Translations under genes and position numbers: made by a program | Source: Streptomyces gilvus | GTDB lineage: Bacteria > Actinomycetota > Actinomycetes > Streptomycetales > Streptomycetaceae | Reading direction: 5' to 3' | NCBI RefSeq assembly: GCF_022513565.1 | Contig: NZ_JAKWBE010000019.1 | Location: 84,062-148,061, forward strand | Length of the DNA stretch: 64,000 bases | Part shown: positions 17,202 through 25,077 of the stretch, piece by piece | Numbering within the stretch: position 1 is the stretch's first letter | How the letters are laid out: the number at the start of each line of letters is the position of its first letter | Notes under the pieces: model-generated | Seen by the model: only the letters and a program-made list of their open reading frames with translations | Told to the model about the DNA's origin: nothing | Database searches by the model: none

Positions 17202-17362
17202 CGGGCCTCTTTCCGTCAAGGCCAGGCGGGCGTTACACCCGTGTTTCGGCTCCGCAGTTGTAGCGCGCGCAAAATGAGCACAACAGGCTGTTGCAAGCAA
17301 AAGAACGGCATGCGCCCAGAAGGCTCCTGCTGTGGCCGGGACCACATCTACCGTCCCCGGCC
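17202..17362. promoter_or_regulatory. Divergent promoter region, regulator / ABC operon
   Basis: CAACAG-G-CTGTTG (17281-17293) is a 13-bp palindrome, followed by TTGC-AA-GCAA (17291-17300). The region also contains an AT-rich patch (AAAATGAGCACAAC). These are candidate binding sites for the CitB-type regulators. I see no clear -35/-10 pair. Confidence 0.4.
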
Positions 17363-18178
17363 ATGAGCGCAGAAACCAGCCCCGCCATCCAGCTGCGGGG
17401 CGCGAGCAAGATCTTCAGGACCCCGTCGGGGGGTCTGCACACGGCCGTCAGGGAACTCGATCTCACGGTCGGACGTGGGGAGTTCGTGGCGGTCGTCGGC
17501 CCCACGGGCTGCGGCAAATCGACCACCCTGACCCTGGTCAGCGGGTTGGAGGAGCCCACCGACGGCGACGTCCTGGTCGCCGGGGAGCCGGTGCGCGGAG
17601 TCGGCGACAAGGTCGGATTCGTCTTCCAGCAGGACGCCACCTTCCCCTGGCGCACCGTTCTGTCCAACGTCATGGCCGGCCCGCGCTTCCGCGGTGTGCC
17701 CAAGGCGGAGGCCAGGCAGAAGGCGCGCGAATGGCTGGCCCGGGTCGGGCTCGCCGCCTTCGAGGACCGCTATCCGCACCAGCTCTCCGGCGGCCAGCGC
17801 AAGCGTGTCGCGCTCGCCGCGACCTTCGTCAACGACCCCGAGATCCTGCTGATGGATGAGCCGTTCTCGGCGCTCGACGTGCAGACCCGGGCACTGATGT
17901 CGGACGAGCTGCTGGAGCTGTGGGAGGGCACGGGCGCCTCCGTCGTCTTCGTCACCCATGACCTCGAGGAGTCCATCGCCCTGGCCGACAAGGTCGTCGT
18001 GATGACCGCCGGACCCGCCACCGTCAAGCACGTGTTCGACATCGACCTGCCGCGGCCGCGCAAGGTCGAGTCGGTGCGCCTGGAGCCGCGGTTCATCGAG
18101 ATCTACCGCGAGATCTGGGAGTCCCTGGGCGAAGAGGTCCGCATCACCCGTGAGAGGGGTGCCGCCCATGTCGCCTGA
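17363..18178 (+). CDS. NitT/TauT-type ABC importer, ATP-binding subunit
   Basis: A 271-aa ATPase of the SsuB/TauB/NrtD group. It has Walker A GPTGCGKST, Q-loop FVFQQDATFPWRTV, signature LSGGQRKR, Walker B ILLMDEPFSALD and H-loop VTHD, all intact. It energises import through the permease encoded next; the two genes overlap by 11 nt. Start ATG 17363 gives a normal-length N-terminus, although the Shine-Dalgarno is weak. Confidence 0.92.
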   Translation: MSAETSPAIQLRGASKIFRTPSGGLHTAVRELDLTVGRGEFVAVVGPTGCGKSTTLTLVSGLEEPTDGDVLVAGEPVRGVGDKVGFVFQQDATFPWRTVLSNVMAGPRFRGVPKAEARQKAREWLARVGLAAFEDRYPHQLSGGQRKRVALAATFVNDPEILLMDEPFSALDVQTRALMSDELLELWEGTGASVVFVTHDLEESIALADKVVVMTAGPATVKHVFDIDLPRPRKVESVRLEPRFIEIYREIWESLGEEVRITRERGAAHVA

Positions 18179-19025
18179 GGTTCTCAGCACGCCGGTCGTC
18201 GACACCGTCAAGACCCCGGACCGCGCCCACTCACGCGCGCGTGCCGCCCGTAGACGCAGGATCGTGGTCACGGCCACCCGCGTCCTGCTGCTGGTCGCCG
18301 TCCTCGGCCTGTGGGAGGTGTTCTCCCGCGCCAAGGTCATCGATCCGTTCAACTTCTCGATGCCGTCGAAGATCTGGGACCAGATCTGGACCTGGGTGAC
18401 CCACGGGACCGCGCTCGGCTCCCTGGGCGAGCAGATCTGGTACACCCTCTACGAGGCGCTGCTGGGCTGGGTCCTGGGCGTGGTCGCCGGTGTCGTGCTC
18501 GGCATCGCCCTCGGGCGGATCCGCTTCCTCGCCGATGTCCTTGGTCCATACATCAAGGTGCTCAACTCGATGCCGAGGATCATCCTCGCCCCGATCTTCC
18601 TGATCTGGTTCGGCCTCGGCCCCGCCTCGAAGGTCGCCTCGGCCGTGGTCCTCGTCTTCTTCCCGGTCTTCTTCAACGCCTTCCAGGGCGCTCGCGAGGT
18701 CGACCGCGATCTGGTCGCCAACGCCCGCATCCTGGGCGCCAGCGACCGTCGGGTGACCCTTCAGGTGGTCATCCCGTCGGCCACCGCCTGGATCTTCACC
18801 AGCCTCCACGTCAGCTTCGGCTTCGCGCTCATCGGCGCCATCGTGGGCGAGTACATCGGCGCGACCAAGGGCATCGGGCTGCTCGTCGCGCAGTCCCAGA
18901 ACACCTTCAACGCGGCCGGTGTCTACGCCGCCATGGTCATCCTCGCTGTCGTCGCGCTGGCGGCCGAAGGGCTGCTCACCTTCGTGGAACGCCGCGTCTT
19001 CCGCTGGAAACCGGCGAACTCCTAG
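18168..19025 (+). CDS. NitT/TauT-type ABC importer, permease subunit
   Basis: A 285-aa inner-membrane permease (BPD_transp_1) with six predicted helices and a long N-terminal tail. The coupling loop is visible as EVDRDLVANARILGASDRR. GAGAGGGG upstream supports ATG 18168, which overlaps the ATPase gene by 11 nt. It acts with the ATPase and the lipoprotein encoded on either side. Confidence 0.92.
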   Translation: MSPEVLSTPVVDTVKTPDRAHSRARAARRRRIVVTATRVLLLVAVLGLWEVFSRAKVIDPFNFSMPSKIWDQIWTWVTHGTALGSLGEQIWYTLYEALLGWVLGVVAGVVLGIALGRIRFLADVLGPYIKVLNSMPRIILAPIFLIWFGLGPASKVASAVVLVFFPVFFNAFQGAREVDRDLVANARILGASDRRVTLQVVIPSATAWIFTSLHVSFGFALIGAIVGEYIGATKGIGLLVAQSQNTFNAAGVYAAMVILAVVALAAEGLLTFVERRVFRWKPANS

Positions 19026-19096
19026 CCCTGGCAGCCCACTTGGGCGCGCCGTCACCTCTTCTCCCGCACCGCCCTCTCCCAAGGACGTGAACCGCC

Positions 19097-20158
19097 ATGC
19101 GCAAGTCCGCCAGATACACCACCCTGGCCGCCGCCGGCCTGCTCGCCCTCTCCTCCCTCACCGCCTGCGCCAACGACGCCGCCTCCACCACATCCACCGG
19201 CTCCGGCGGCAAGGGCGACGGCAAGGGCACGAAGGTCAAGATCATGGTCGGCGGCCTGGACAAGGTCATCTACCTGCCGGCGATGCTCACCCAGCGGCTC
19301 GGCTACTTCGACTCCGAGGGCCTCGACGTGGAACTGCTGAGCGAACCGGCCGGAGTCCAGGCCGAGACCGCGCTGGTCTCCGGGCAGGTCCAGGGGGCCG
19401 TCGGCTTCTACGACCACACGCTGGACCTGCAGACGAAGGGCAAGTCCGTCGAGTCCGTGGTGCAGTTCTCGCACGCGCCCGGCGAGGTCGAGATCGTCTC
19501 CGACAAGGCGTCCGGCGACATCACGTCCCCCAAGGACTTCAAGGGCAAGAAGCTCGGCGTCACCGGCCTCGGCTCCTCGACCGACTTCCTCACCAAGTAC
19601 CTCGCCGTGAAGAACGGCGTGAAGGTCAGCGAGTTCAGCCCTGTCGCCGTCGGCGCGGGACCGACCTTCATCGCGGCGCTGCAGAAGGGGGCCATCGACG
19701 GCGGTATGACGACCGACCCGACGGTGGCGACGATCCTGGACAAGAAGGCGGGCAAGGTCCTGCTGGACATGCGGACGCCGGAGGGGTCGCAGAAGGCGCT
19801 CGGGGGCCCGTACCCGTCGTCAAGCCTGTACATGCAGACGGACTGGGTCAACGGTCACAAGGAGACGGTCCAGAAGTTGGTCAATGCACTCGTCAAGACG
19901 CTCAAGTGGATGTCCACGCACAGCGCTTCCGAGATCGCCGCCAAGATGCCCGCCGACTACTCCCAGGGCAACAAGACGCTCTACACCGAGGCCATCAAGA
20001 GCACGTTGCCCATGTTCACCGACGACGGCGTCATGCCCACCAACGGCCCCGAGACGGTCGAGAAGGTGCTCAAGGCGTTCAACCCCAACATCAAGAACGC
20101 CACGGTGGACCTGAGCAAGACGTTCACCACCGAGTTCGTGGAGAAGGCCGCGGGCTGA
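19097..20158 (+). CDS. NitT/TauT-type ABC importer, substrate-binding lipoprotein
   Basis: A 353-aa lipoprotein with lipobox LTAC, lipidated at Cys24. The mature part is NMT1/THI5-like: VGGLDKVIYLPAMLTQRLGYF is the usual first strand and helix, followed by VSGQVQGAVGFYDHTLDLQ. Relatives bind alkylsulfonates, nitrate, pyrimidine precursors or aromatic acids; the ligand cannot be deduced. Flanking CitB-type two-component genes, a class that often senses carboxylates, hint at an organic-acid-like ligand. Confidence 0.9.
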   Translation: MRKSARYTTLAAAGLLALSSLTACANDAASTTSTGSGGKGDGKGTKVKIMVGGLDKVIYLPAMLTQRLGYFDSEGLDVELLSEPAGVQAETALVSGQVQGAVGFYDHTLDLQTKGKSVESVVQFSHAPGEVEIVSDKASGDITSPKDFKGKKLGVTGLGSSTDFLTKYLAVKNGVKVSEFSPVAVGAGPTFIAALQKGAIDGGMTTDPTVATILDKKAGKVLLDMRTPEGSQKALGGPYPSSSLYMQTDWVNGHKETVQKLVNALVKTLKWMSTHSASEIAAKMPADYSQGNKTLYTEAIKSTLPMFTDDGVMPTNGPETVEKVLKAFNPNIKNATVDLSKTFTTEFVEKAAG

Positions 20159-20174
20159 ATCCGTATGTAAGTGG

Positions 20175-20213
20175 GGGTACGGCCCCTTCCCCCGCCCCCA
20201 CCCGGCCGTACCC
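20175..20213. terminator. Bidirectional terminator, ABC operon / response regulator
   Basis: GGGTACGGCC (20175-20184) pairs with GGCCGTACCC (20204-20213). The stem ends one base before the stop codon of the opposing response regulator gene. Confidence 0.75.
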
Positions 20214-20894
20214 TCAGGCGCGGGCCGCCCACACGTAACGGTGTTCAGGGCGGCCCGCGTCGCCGTACTTCAGCGTGAGACGGGCCCGTCCAGTGCGTTC
20301 CAGGAGCTTCAGATAGCGCTGGGCGGTCTGGCGGCTCACCCCGGTGCGGTCGGCGATCTCCTGGGCGGACAGCGGGCCTTGGGCGTTCATCAGGGAGCGG
20401 CGCACCAGTTCGGCGGTGGTGGGGGAGTGGCCCTTGGGCAGCCCCGGTTCCGACGGCGCGGACAGGGCGCCGAAGATACGGTCCACCTCGGCCTGTTCCG
20501 CCTCGCCGCCGCCGTCCAGCGTGCGGCGCAGTTCCGCGTACGCCTCCAGCTTGGCGCGCAGGCCCGCGAAGGCGAACGGCTTGACCAGGTACTGCAGCGC
20601 ACCGTGGCGCATGGCGGCCTGAACCGTCGTCACGTCCCGGGCCGCCGTCACCATGATCACGTCCGTCTGATGGCCGCGCCTTCGCATCTCCTGAACGACC
20701 GCGAGGCCGGTGTCGTCCGGCAGATAGTGGTCCATGAGGACGAGGTCAAGCCGGGGCAGTTCCTCCAGCCGGCGCAGTGCCTCCGCCGCGCTGTGCGCCT
20801 CGCCCGCGACGTGGAAGCCCGGGACCTTCTCCACGTAGGCGGCGTTGACCTGCGCGACCCTGGTGTCGTCGTCCACGACCAGGACCTCGATCAT
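20214..20894 (-). CDS. CitB/DcuR-type response regulator (copy 2)
   Basis: A 226-aa regulator with Asp55 (LVLMDHYLPD), VKPF near residue 105 and a C-terminal HTH (LSAQEIADRTGVSRQTAQRY). It is clearly paralogous to the protein encoded at 16509-17201 along its whole length. GGAGGAG lies 5 nt before ATG 20894. The kinase stop overlaps this start (ATGA), so this copy is the cognate partner of the DcuS-type kinase. Confidence 0.92.
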   Translation of the reverse strand: MIEVLVVDDDTRVAQVNAAYVEKVPGFHVAGEAHSAAEALRRLEELPRLDLVLMDHYLPDDTGLAVVQEMRRRGHQTDVIMVTAARDVTTVQAAMRHGALQYLVKPFAFAGLRAKLEAYAELRRTLDGGGEAEQAEVDRIFGALSAPSEPGLPKGHSPTTAELVRRSLMNAQGPLSAQEIADRTGVSRQTAQRYLKLLERTGRARLTLKYGDAGRPEHRYVWAARA

Positions 20895-22561
20895 CGGGAC
20901 TCCTCCTTGACGGGCGTGTCCGTGGCCGTGCTCAGGGCCGGCTCCGGTGCCGGCTCGGCCAGTGCCTCCGGCAGGACGACGGTGAACTCCGCGCCGCCAC
21001 CGTTCGCCTCGCGCACGGTCGCGCTCCCTCCTTGCCGTTCGGCGAGCCTGCGCACCATGGACAGGCCGATGCCCCGCTTGCCGTGGGCGGGCGGCTCCTT
21101 GGTGGACCACCCCTCGGTGAAGACCAACTCGCGCTGCTCCTCCGGTATCCCGGGCCCCGTGTCCCGCACTCTGAGGACCGCGGTGCGGCCGTCGGCGCGC
21201 AACTCGACCTCCACGCGCGCGTGCGGCGTGGCCGCCACCGCGTCGAGCGCGTTGTCCACCAGGTTGCCGACGACGGTGACGAGTCCCCGCGGGTCGATCA
21301 GCCGGTCCGGCAAGCGGGTGCGGTCCGACACCCACAGGGCGACACCGCGCTCGGCGGCGACCGTCGCCTTGCCCACCAACAGGGCGGCCAGCAGCGGGTC
21401 GTGGATCTTCTCGGTGACCTGCTCGGCGGTGGCGCGGTGGTCGCCGACCACCTCACCGACGAACTCCACGGCGTCGTCGTACATCTCCAGTTCGAGCAGT
21501 CCCAGCAGGGTGTGCATACGGTTCGCGTGCTCGTGGTCCTGGGCGCGCAGGGCGTCGATCAGCCCACGGGTCGAGTCCAGTTCCCGGCCCAGCTGTTCCA
21601 GCTCGGTGCGGTCGCGCAGCGTGGCCACGGCGCCCCCGTCGTCGGTGGGCATGCGGTTGGCGACGAGGACGCGCTGGCCGCGGACGGTGAGCAGGTCGGT
21701 GCCGGTCACCCGGCCCGCCAGGATGTCCGCCGTGCGGCCTTCGCCGAGCGCCTCGTCGGGAGACATGCCGACGACCCCGTCGTCGATGCCGAGCAGGCGG
21801 TGCGCCTCGTCGTTGAGCAGGCGGATGCGGCCGGTGCGGTCGAGGGCGACCACGGCCTCCCTGATGCCGTGCAGCATGGCCTCGCGCTCGGCCAGCAGCG
21901 CCGAGATGTCCGAGAAGGCCAGGTCACGGGTCTGCCGCTGCACCCGACGGGAGACGAGCCACGCGGCCAGCGCGCCGACGGCCAGGGCGCCGCCGGCGTA
22001 GGCGAGCAGACCCGGGACGGCGCTGATGAGCTCGGAGCGGACGCTGTCGTACTTGATGCCCACCGAGACCGCGCCGACGATCTCGCCGTCGGTGTCGCGC
22101 AGCGGGACCTTGCCGCGTGCCGAGCGGCCCAGGGTGCCGCTGTCTATCTCCCTGACCTGCTTTCCGGCCAGGGCCTCCTTGGGGTTGGTCGAGACGACCT
22201 TGCCGATCTGCTGCACGTTGGTGTGCGACCAGCGCACACCGTGCCGGTTCATCACCACGATGTACTCGGCGTGGGTGGCCCTGCGGATCCGCTCCGCCTC
22301 CTTCTGGACCGGCCCGTCGGCGGTCGGGGCCGTGTGCTGGAGGTCCTTGGCGATCTGCGGCTGCTCTGCCGTGGTCTGGGCGATGGCCAGGGCGCGGTTC
22401 ATCGCCTCGTCGTCCAGCTGCTTGCTCAGCGGAGCCAGGAACAGCCCGGTCGCCAGCACCGCGACCCCTGCTGCGATCGCCACCTGCATCAGCAGCACCT
22501 GCGAGAAGACCCGCTTCGGCATGCCGAGGCGCAGGCGACGTGCGGGGGGAGTGGGGCTCAT
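20891..22561 (-). CDS. DcuS/CitA-type sensor histidine kinase
   Basis: A 556-aa kinase. TM1 (about 22-42) and TM2 (about 180-200) flank an extracytoplasmic PAS-like (sCache) domain with YIVVMNRHGVRWSHTN. A cytoplasmic PAS follows, then the SPOB-type phospho-acceptor box DHEHANRMHTLLGLLEL and a HATPase with NLVDNALDAV and GKRGIGLSMVRRL. Such kinases sense citrate, C4-dicarboxylates or other carboxylates. It is the only kinase gene near two homologous regulators. Start ATG 22561 lacks a good Shine-Dalgarno; a GTG two codons upstream is possible. Confidence 0.9.
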   Translation of the reverse strand: MSPTPPARRLRLGMPKRVFSQVLLMQVAIAAGVAVLATGLFLAPLSKQLDDEAMNRALAIAQTTAEQPQIAKDLQHTAPTADGPVQKEAERIRRATHAEYIVVMNRHGVRWSHTNVQQIGKVVSTNPKEALAGKQVREIDSGTLGRSARGKVPLRDTDGEIVGAVSVGIKYDSVRSELISAVPGLLAYAGGALAVGALAAWLVSRRVQRQTRDLAFSDISALLAEREAMLHGIREAVVALDRTGRIRLLNDEAHRLLGIDDGVVGMSPDEALGEGRTADILAGRVTGTDLLTVRGQRVLVANRMPTDDGGAVATLRDRTELEQLGRELDSTRGLIDALRAQDHEHANRMHTLLGLLELEMYDDAVEFVGEVVGDHRATAEQVTEKIHDPLLAALLVGKATVAAERGVALWVSDRTRLPDRLIDPRGLVTVVGNLVDNALDAVAATPHARVEVELRADGRTAVLRVRDTGPGIPEEQRELVFTEGWSTKEPPAHGKRGIGLSMVRRLAERQGGSATVREANGGGAEFTVVLPEALAEPAPEPALSTATDTPVKEESR

Positions 22562-22634
22562 AGCCACGACGGTACGTGGAGGTGCGGGAGCCTCCGTAGG
22601 GGGTGTGGCATGGATCTCTTGATCAATGCTGAAG

Positions 22635-22664
22635 GACCAGGTCGACGAGTTGATCGTCCTGGTC
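22635..22664 (-). terminator. Inverted repeat at the end of the sucraseferredoxin gene
   Basis: GACCAGG (22635-22641) pairs with CCTGGTC (22658-22664), overlapping the stop codon. It is weaker than the other terminators in the window. Confidence 0.4.
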
Positions 22665-23607
22665 AACTCGCGATGGCGGCCGCCGTCACCAGCTCGCGCA
22701 CCTCGACGACGTCCATACGGGCCGGTGACCCCAGGATCGACGAACCGCAGCTCTCCGGGCGGGGCGGGGCTGACGCGCCCTGGGCGACGACAACCCGCCA
22801 GCGGCGTCCGTCCGCATGGGCGACGGTCACCTCCCAGCGCGGAGCGGCGCCGTTCGTCGACACGACGCCCAGGGTCTCCGCCCCGTACTCGCCGACCGCC
22901 GTGCGCACGGCCAGTTCGGCCGCCTGACCGGGCCGTTCCCACGCGGAACTCCCCCGGCACCCCGCCACGACGATCCGTCCCTCCTTGACGCCGTGCAGGG
23001 CGTCCCTGACGGCATGGGCCTCGGCGCGGCCGTACGCATAGCCGTACGGCAGGACGAGCAGCGTGGGCGAGAAGCGATGTCCACCCAGATGGGTGACCTC
23101 CCAGACGCCCTCGACGCCGGAGGAGGCGAGTTCCGCGGCCAGCGGGCGGCCGAGCAGCGCGCAGCAGCGGTCGCGCTTGCCGTTGGTGCAGACGAGCGCG
23201 AGCGGATCGCCCGTGTGCGGCCGCGCCCCGAGGACCGAGTCGAGGCCGCGGTGCTCGCCCCGGCCCAGTGCGCCGAAGTCGAGGCCCAGGAGGTCACGCG
23301 GCTCGCTGACCGTGGCGGAGCGCAGCCAGACCCGGCCTGGAACGGTGTGGGCGGCGTACACCTGTCGCACGGTGGGGGTGCCGCAGTCCGCGTGGCGGCC
23401 GGGACGGCGGATGAGTGCGATCCGTACGCCCGTTCCCTTCGGGGCCGCCTCCAGGGCGCGGCCCACCGCCGGGTCCAGATGGCTCGACGTGAGCGCCTTG
23501 GCGCCCCAGGGACCCGGCTGCTCCAGCAGCAGCCAGCTCCGCGCGGTGGCCGCGGTTCCCGCCAGAGGCTCGTCGAGCTCCTGGGACGCGGTTGAGCACG
23601 TACTCAC
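22663..23607 (-). CDS. Sucraseferredoxin family protein, iron-regulated
   Basis: A 314-aa protein with a thioredoxin-like ferredoxin module. It contains Cys140 and Cys148/149 in a C-x7-CC arrangement and HLGGH (173-177), the likely iron-sulfur ligands; Cys75 may also take part. The family name comes from a plant protein of unclear function; bacterial members are poorly studied. The GTG at 23607 is 7 nt from a -10 inside an iron box, so the mRNA should be leaderless and controlled by IdeR/DmdR1. I infer expression under iron starvation and a redox role such as iron release from siderophores. Confidence 0.85.
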   Translation of the reverse strand: MSTCSTASQELDEPLAGTAATARSWLLLEQPGPWGAKALTSSHLDPAVGRALEAAPKGTGVRIALIRRPGRHADCGTPTVRQVYAAHTVPGRVWLRSATVSEPRDLLGLDFGALGRGEHRGLDSVLGARPHTGDPLALVCTNGKRDRCCALLGRPLAAELASSGVEGVWEVTHLGGHRFSPTLLVLPYGYAYGRAEAHAVRDALHGVKEGRIVVAGCRGSSAWERPGQAAELAVRTAVGEYGAETLGVVSTNGAAPRWEVTVAHADGRRWRVVVAQGASAPPRPESCGSSILGSPARMDVVEVRELVTAAAIAS

Positions 23608-23626
23608 AGAGGTGAGCCTAACCTGA
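23608..23626 (-). promoter_or_regulatory. Iron box (IdeR/DmdR1 operator) overlapping the -10
   Basis: On the minus strand the core AGGTTAGGCTCACCT (23624 to 23610) matches the actinobacterial iron-box consensus TTAGGTTAGGCTAACCTAA, 15 of 19 bases over the full site. TAGGCT within it (23620-23615) is a plausible -10, 7 nt before the GTG start, so Fe2+-bound repressor would block initiation. Confidence 0.85.
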
Positions 23627-23632
23627 CTTGGC

Positions 23633-23674
23633 TCCGTGTGACGTCCGGGCGGGTCCGTGTGACCTTCGGGCGGG
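23633..23674. repeat. 21-bp tandem direct repeat (two copies)
   Basis: Units 23633-23653 and 23654-23674 differ at two positions (TCCGTGTGAC then CGGGCGGG); a third partial copy begins at 23675. It lies upstream of the iron box, near the 3' end of the HTH-citrate synthase gene. Function unknown. Confidence 0.7.
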
Positions 23675-23682
23675 TCCGCGTC

Positions 23683-24936
23683 CTACTCCGGCAGGGGCTG
23701 AGGCGGCTTCGGACCCACGTAGTGCCCGCTCGGTCGCATGCGCAGCGGACGTTCGCCGTACTCCTCAAGGGCGTGGGCGATCCACCCCGCCGTACGGGCC
23801 ACCGCGAAGATCGTCTCGCCCGCCGTCGCCTGCATCCCGCTGGAGGCGGTGAACACGGCGAGGGCCAGGTCGACGTTGGCGTGCAGCGGGGTGTGCCGGG
23901 CGGTGGTGGCCACGATGTCGCGGGCCGCCGCCAGGGCGGGGGCGGCCCGGGGGATGTCCTCCAGCAGACCGAACAGGACGCGCGCGCGTGGGTCCTCGCC
24001 CGGGTAGAGCCGGTGGCCGAGGCCCGGGATACGGCGGCCGGCGCGCAGCTCGTCGGCGATCACCGGGGCCGCGTCGCCCTCGTCGAGCACGTCCATCAGC
24101 AGCCGGTGGGCGACTCCGCTGGCCGCCCCGTGCAACGGGCCCTCGAGCACGCCGAGCCCGGCGGAGACGGCCGCGTAGGCGTGGGCGCGGGCCGAGGCGG
24201 CGACGCGCACCGCGAGGGTCGAGGCGGCGAGGTCGTGGTCCACGAGCAGGGCGAGGGCGGTGTCCAGCACCCGCAGCGAGGCCTCGTCGGCGTCCCGGCC
24301 GGTCAGCCGGGCCCAGAGCCGGTGGGCCAGCGGGCCCTCGTCCCGGTGGCCGCGACGGGCCGGCAGAGCGGCGACCAGTGTGGGGATGAGGGTGCGCGCG
24401 GTGCCGAGCACGGCGTCCTCGGAGAGGTCGAAGCGCAGCGGGTCCGCGACGGCGGCGGCGATCGCCGCGACCCGCAACCGGTCGGTGGGGCCGGTGTGTT
24501 CGGGCAGTGCGTCGACGGCGCGGCGGGCCGTGGCGACGGAGGTCTCGGGAGCCGTGAAGGTGATGCCCGGGCGCAGAGTGCCGGTCCACAGCCACTCGGC
24601 GACCTCTTCGTAGGAGTGGCGGGTGGCCAGCTCGGTGGCGTCCACGCCCCGGAAGTAGTACCGGTCGGACTCGATGAGCGTGATGCGGGTGCGCACCGAC
24701 AGTTCACCGCCGGAGGCCGGAGCCCCGCCGCTGTCACGTCTGTTGCGCCGGGCGAGTGCCTCCACCTCCGCCGCCTCGAAGGTGCTGCCCCGGCCGCCGG
24801 GCACACGGCGGCTGCTGAGCTGGCCGCGGCTGACGTAGGCGTAGACCGTCTCGGGCTTCACGCCCAGCAGTTCGGCGGCTTCCTTGGTCGTCAGGCGTCG
24901 GTCGGCGTGCCCGGCGGAGGGCTCTTGATCGTGCAT
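23683..24936 (-). CDS. Citrate synthase-family protein with N-terminal helix-turn-helix
   Basis: A 417-aa protein. Residues 13-60 form an AlpA/MerR-like DNA-binding helix-turn-helix (RLTTKEAAELLGVKPETVYA, then RRVPGGRGSTF). Residues 80-417 are a small-type citrate synthase with the catalytic triad kept: His in GPLHG, His in GLGHRLYPGEDPR and Asp in HANVDLALAVF. Enzymes of this fold condense acetyl- or propionyl-CoA with oxaloacetate. The fusion suggests a regulator that senses acyl-CoA or oxaloacetate. It is divergent from a second citrate synthase gene across a box-filled promoter region. ATG 24936 is chosen; GTG 24945 is possible. Confidence 0.9.
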   Translation of the reverse strand: MHDQEPSAGHADRRLTTKEAAELLGVKPETVYAYVSRGQLSSRRVPGGRGSTFEAAEVEALARRNRRDSGGAPASGGELSVRTRITLIESDRYYFRGVDATELATRHSYEEVAEWLWTGTLRPGITFTAPETSVATARRAVDALPEHTGPTDRLRVAAIAAAVADPLRFDLSEDAVLGTARTLIPTLVAALPARRGHRDEGPLAHRLWARLTGRDADEASLRVLDTALALLVDHDLAASTLAVRVAASARAHAYAAVSAGLGVLEGPLHGAASGVAHRLLMDVLDEGDAAPVIADELRAGRRIPGLGHRLYPGEDPRARVLFGLLEDIPRAAPALAAARDIVATTARHTPLHANVDLALAVFTASSGMQATAGETIFAVARTAGWIAHALEEYGERPLRMRPSGHYVGPKPPQPLPE

Positions 24937-24968
24937 GGGGGTCACCGTATCGGCCTCACCACGTGTGG

Positions 24969-25062
24969 CTTGATGCGTTGCCTGACTTGATCTGTGATGG
25001 ACAGAAGATTGATTCAATCAATATTGACAGGGGTTAAGTCAAGCATGGACAGTCAAATCAAG
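24969..25062. promoter_or_regulatory. Operator-like box cluster between divergent citrate synthase genes
   Basis: CTTGAT occurs at 24969-24974 and 24986-24991. A 15-bp perfect palindrome ATTGATT-C-AATCAAT lies at 25008-25022, TCAAG at 25039-25043 and ATCAAG at 25057-25062. TTGACA (25024-25029) is a consensus -35 for the rightward gene, so the palindrome abuts the promoter. The region is strikingly AT-rich. The HTH-citrate synthase encoded next door is the obvious candidate binder (inference). Confidence 0.65.
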
Positions 25063-25077
25063 TCCAGGGAGGAAATC

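Noticed and set aside
20241..22927. Long plus-strand frames over the kinase/regulator pair
   Set aside because: The minus strand encodes recognisable response regulator and kinase domains; the plus-strand frames have none.
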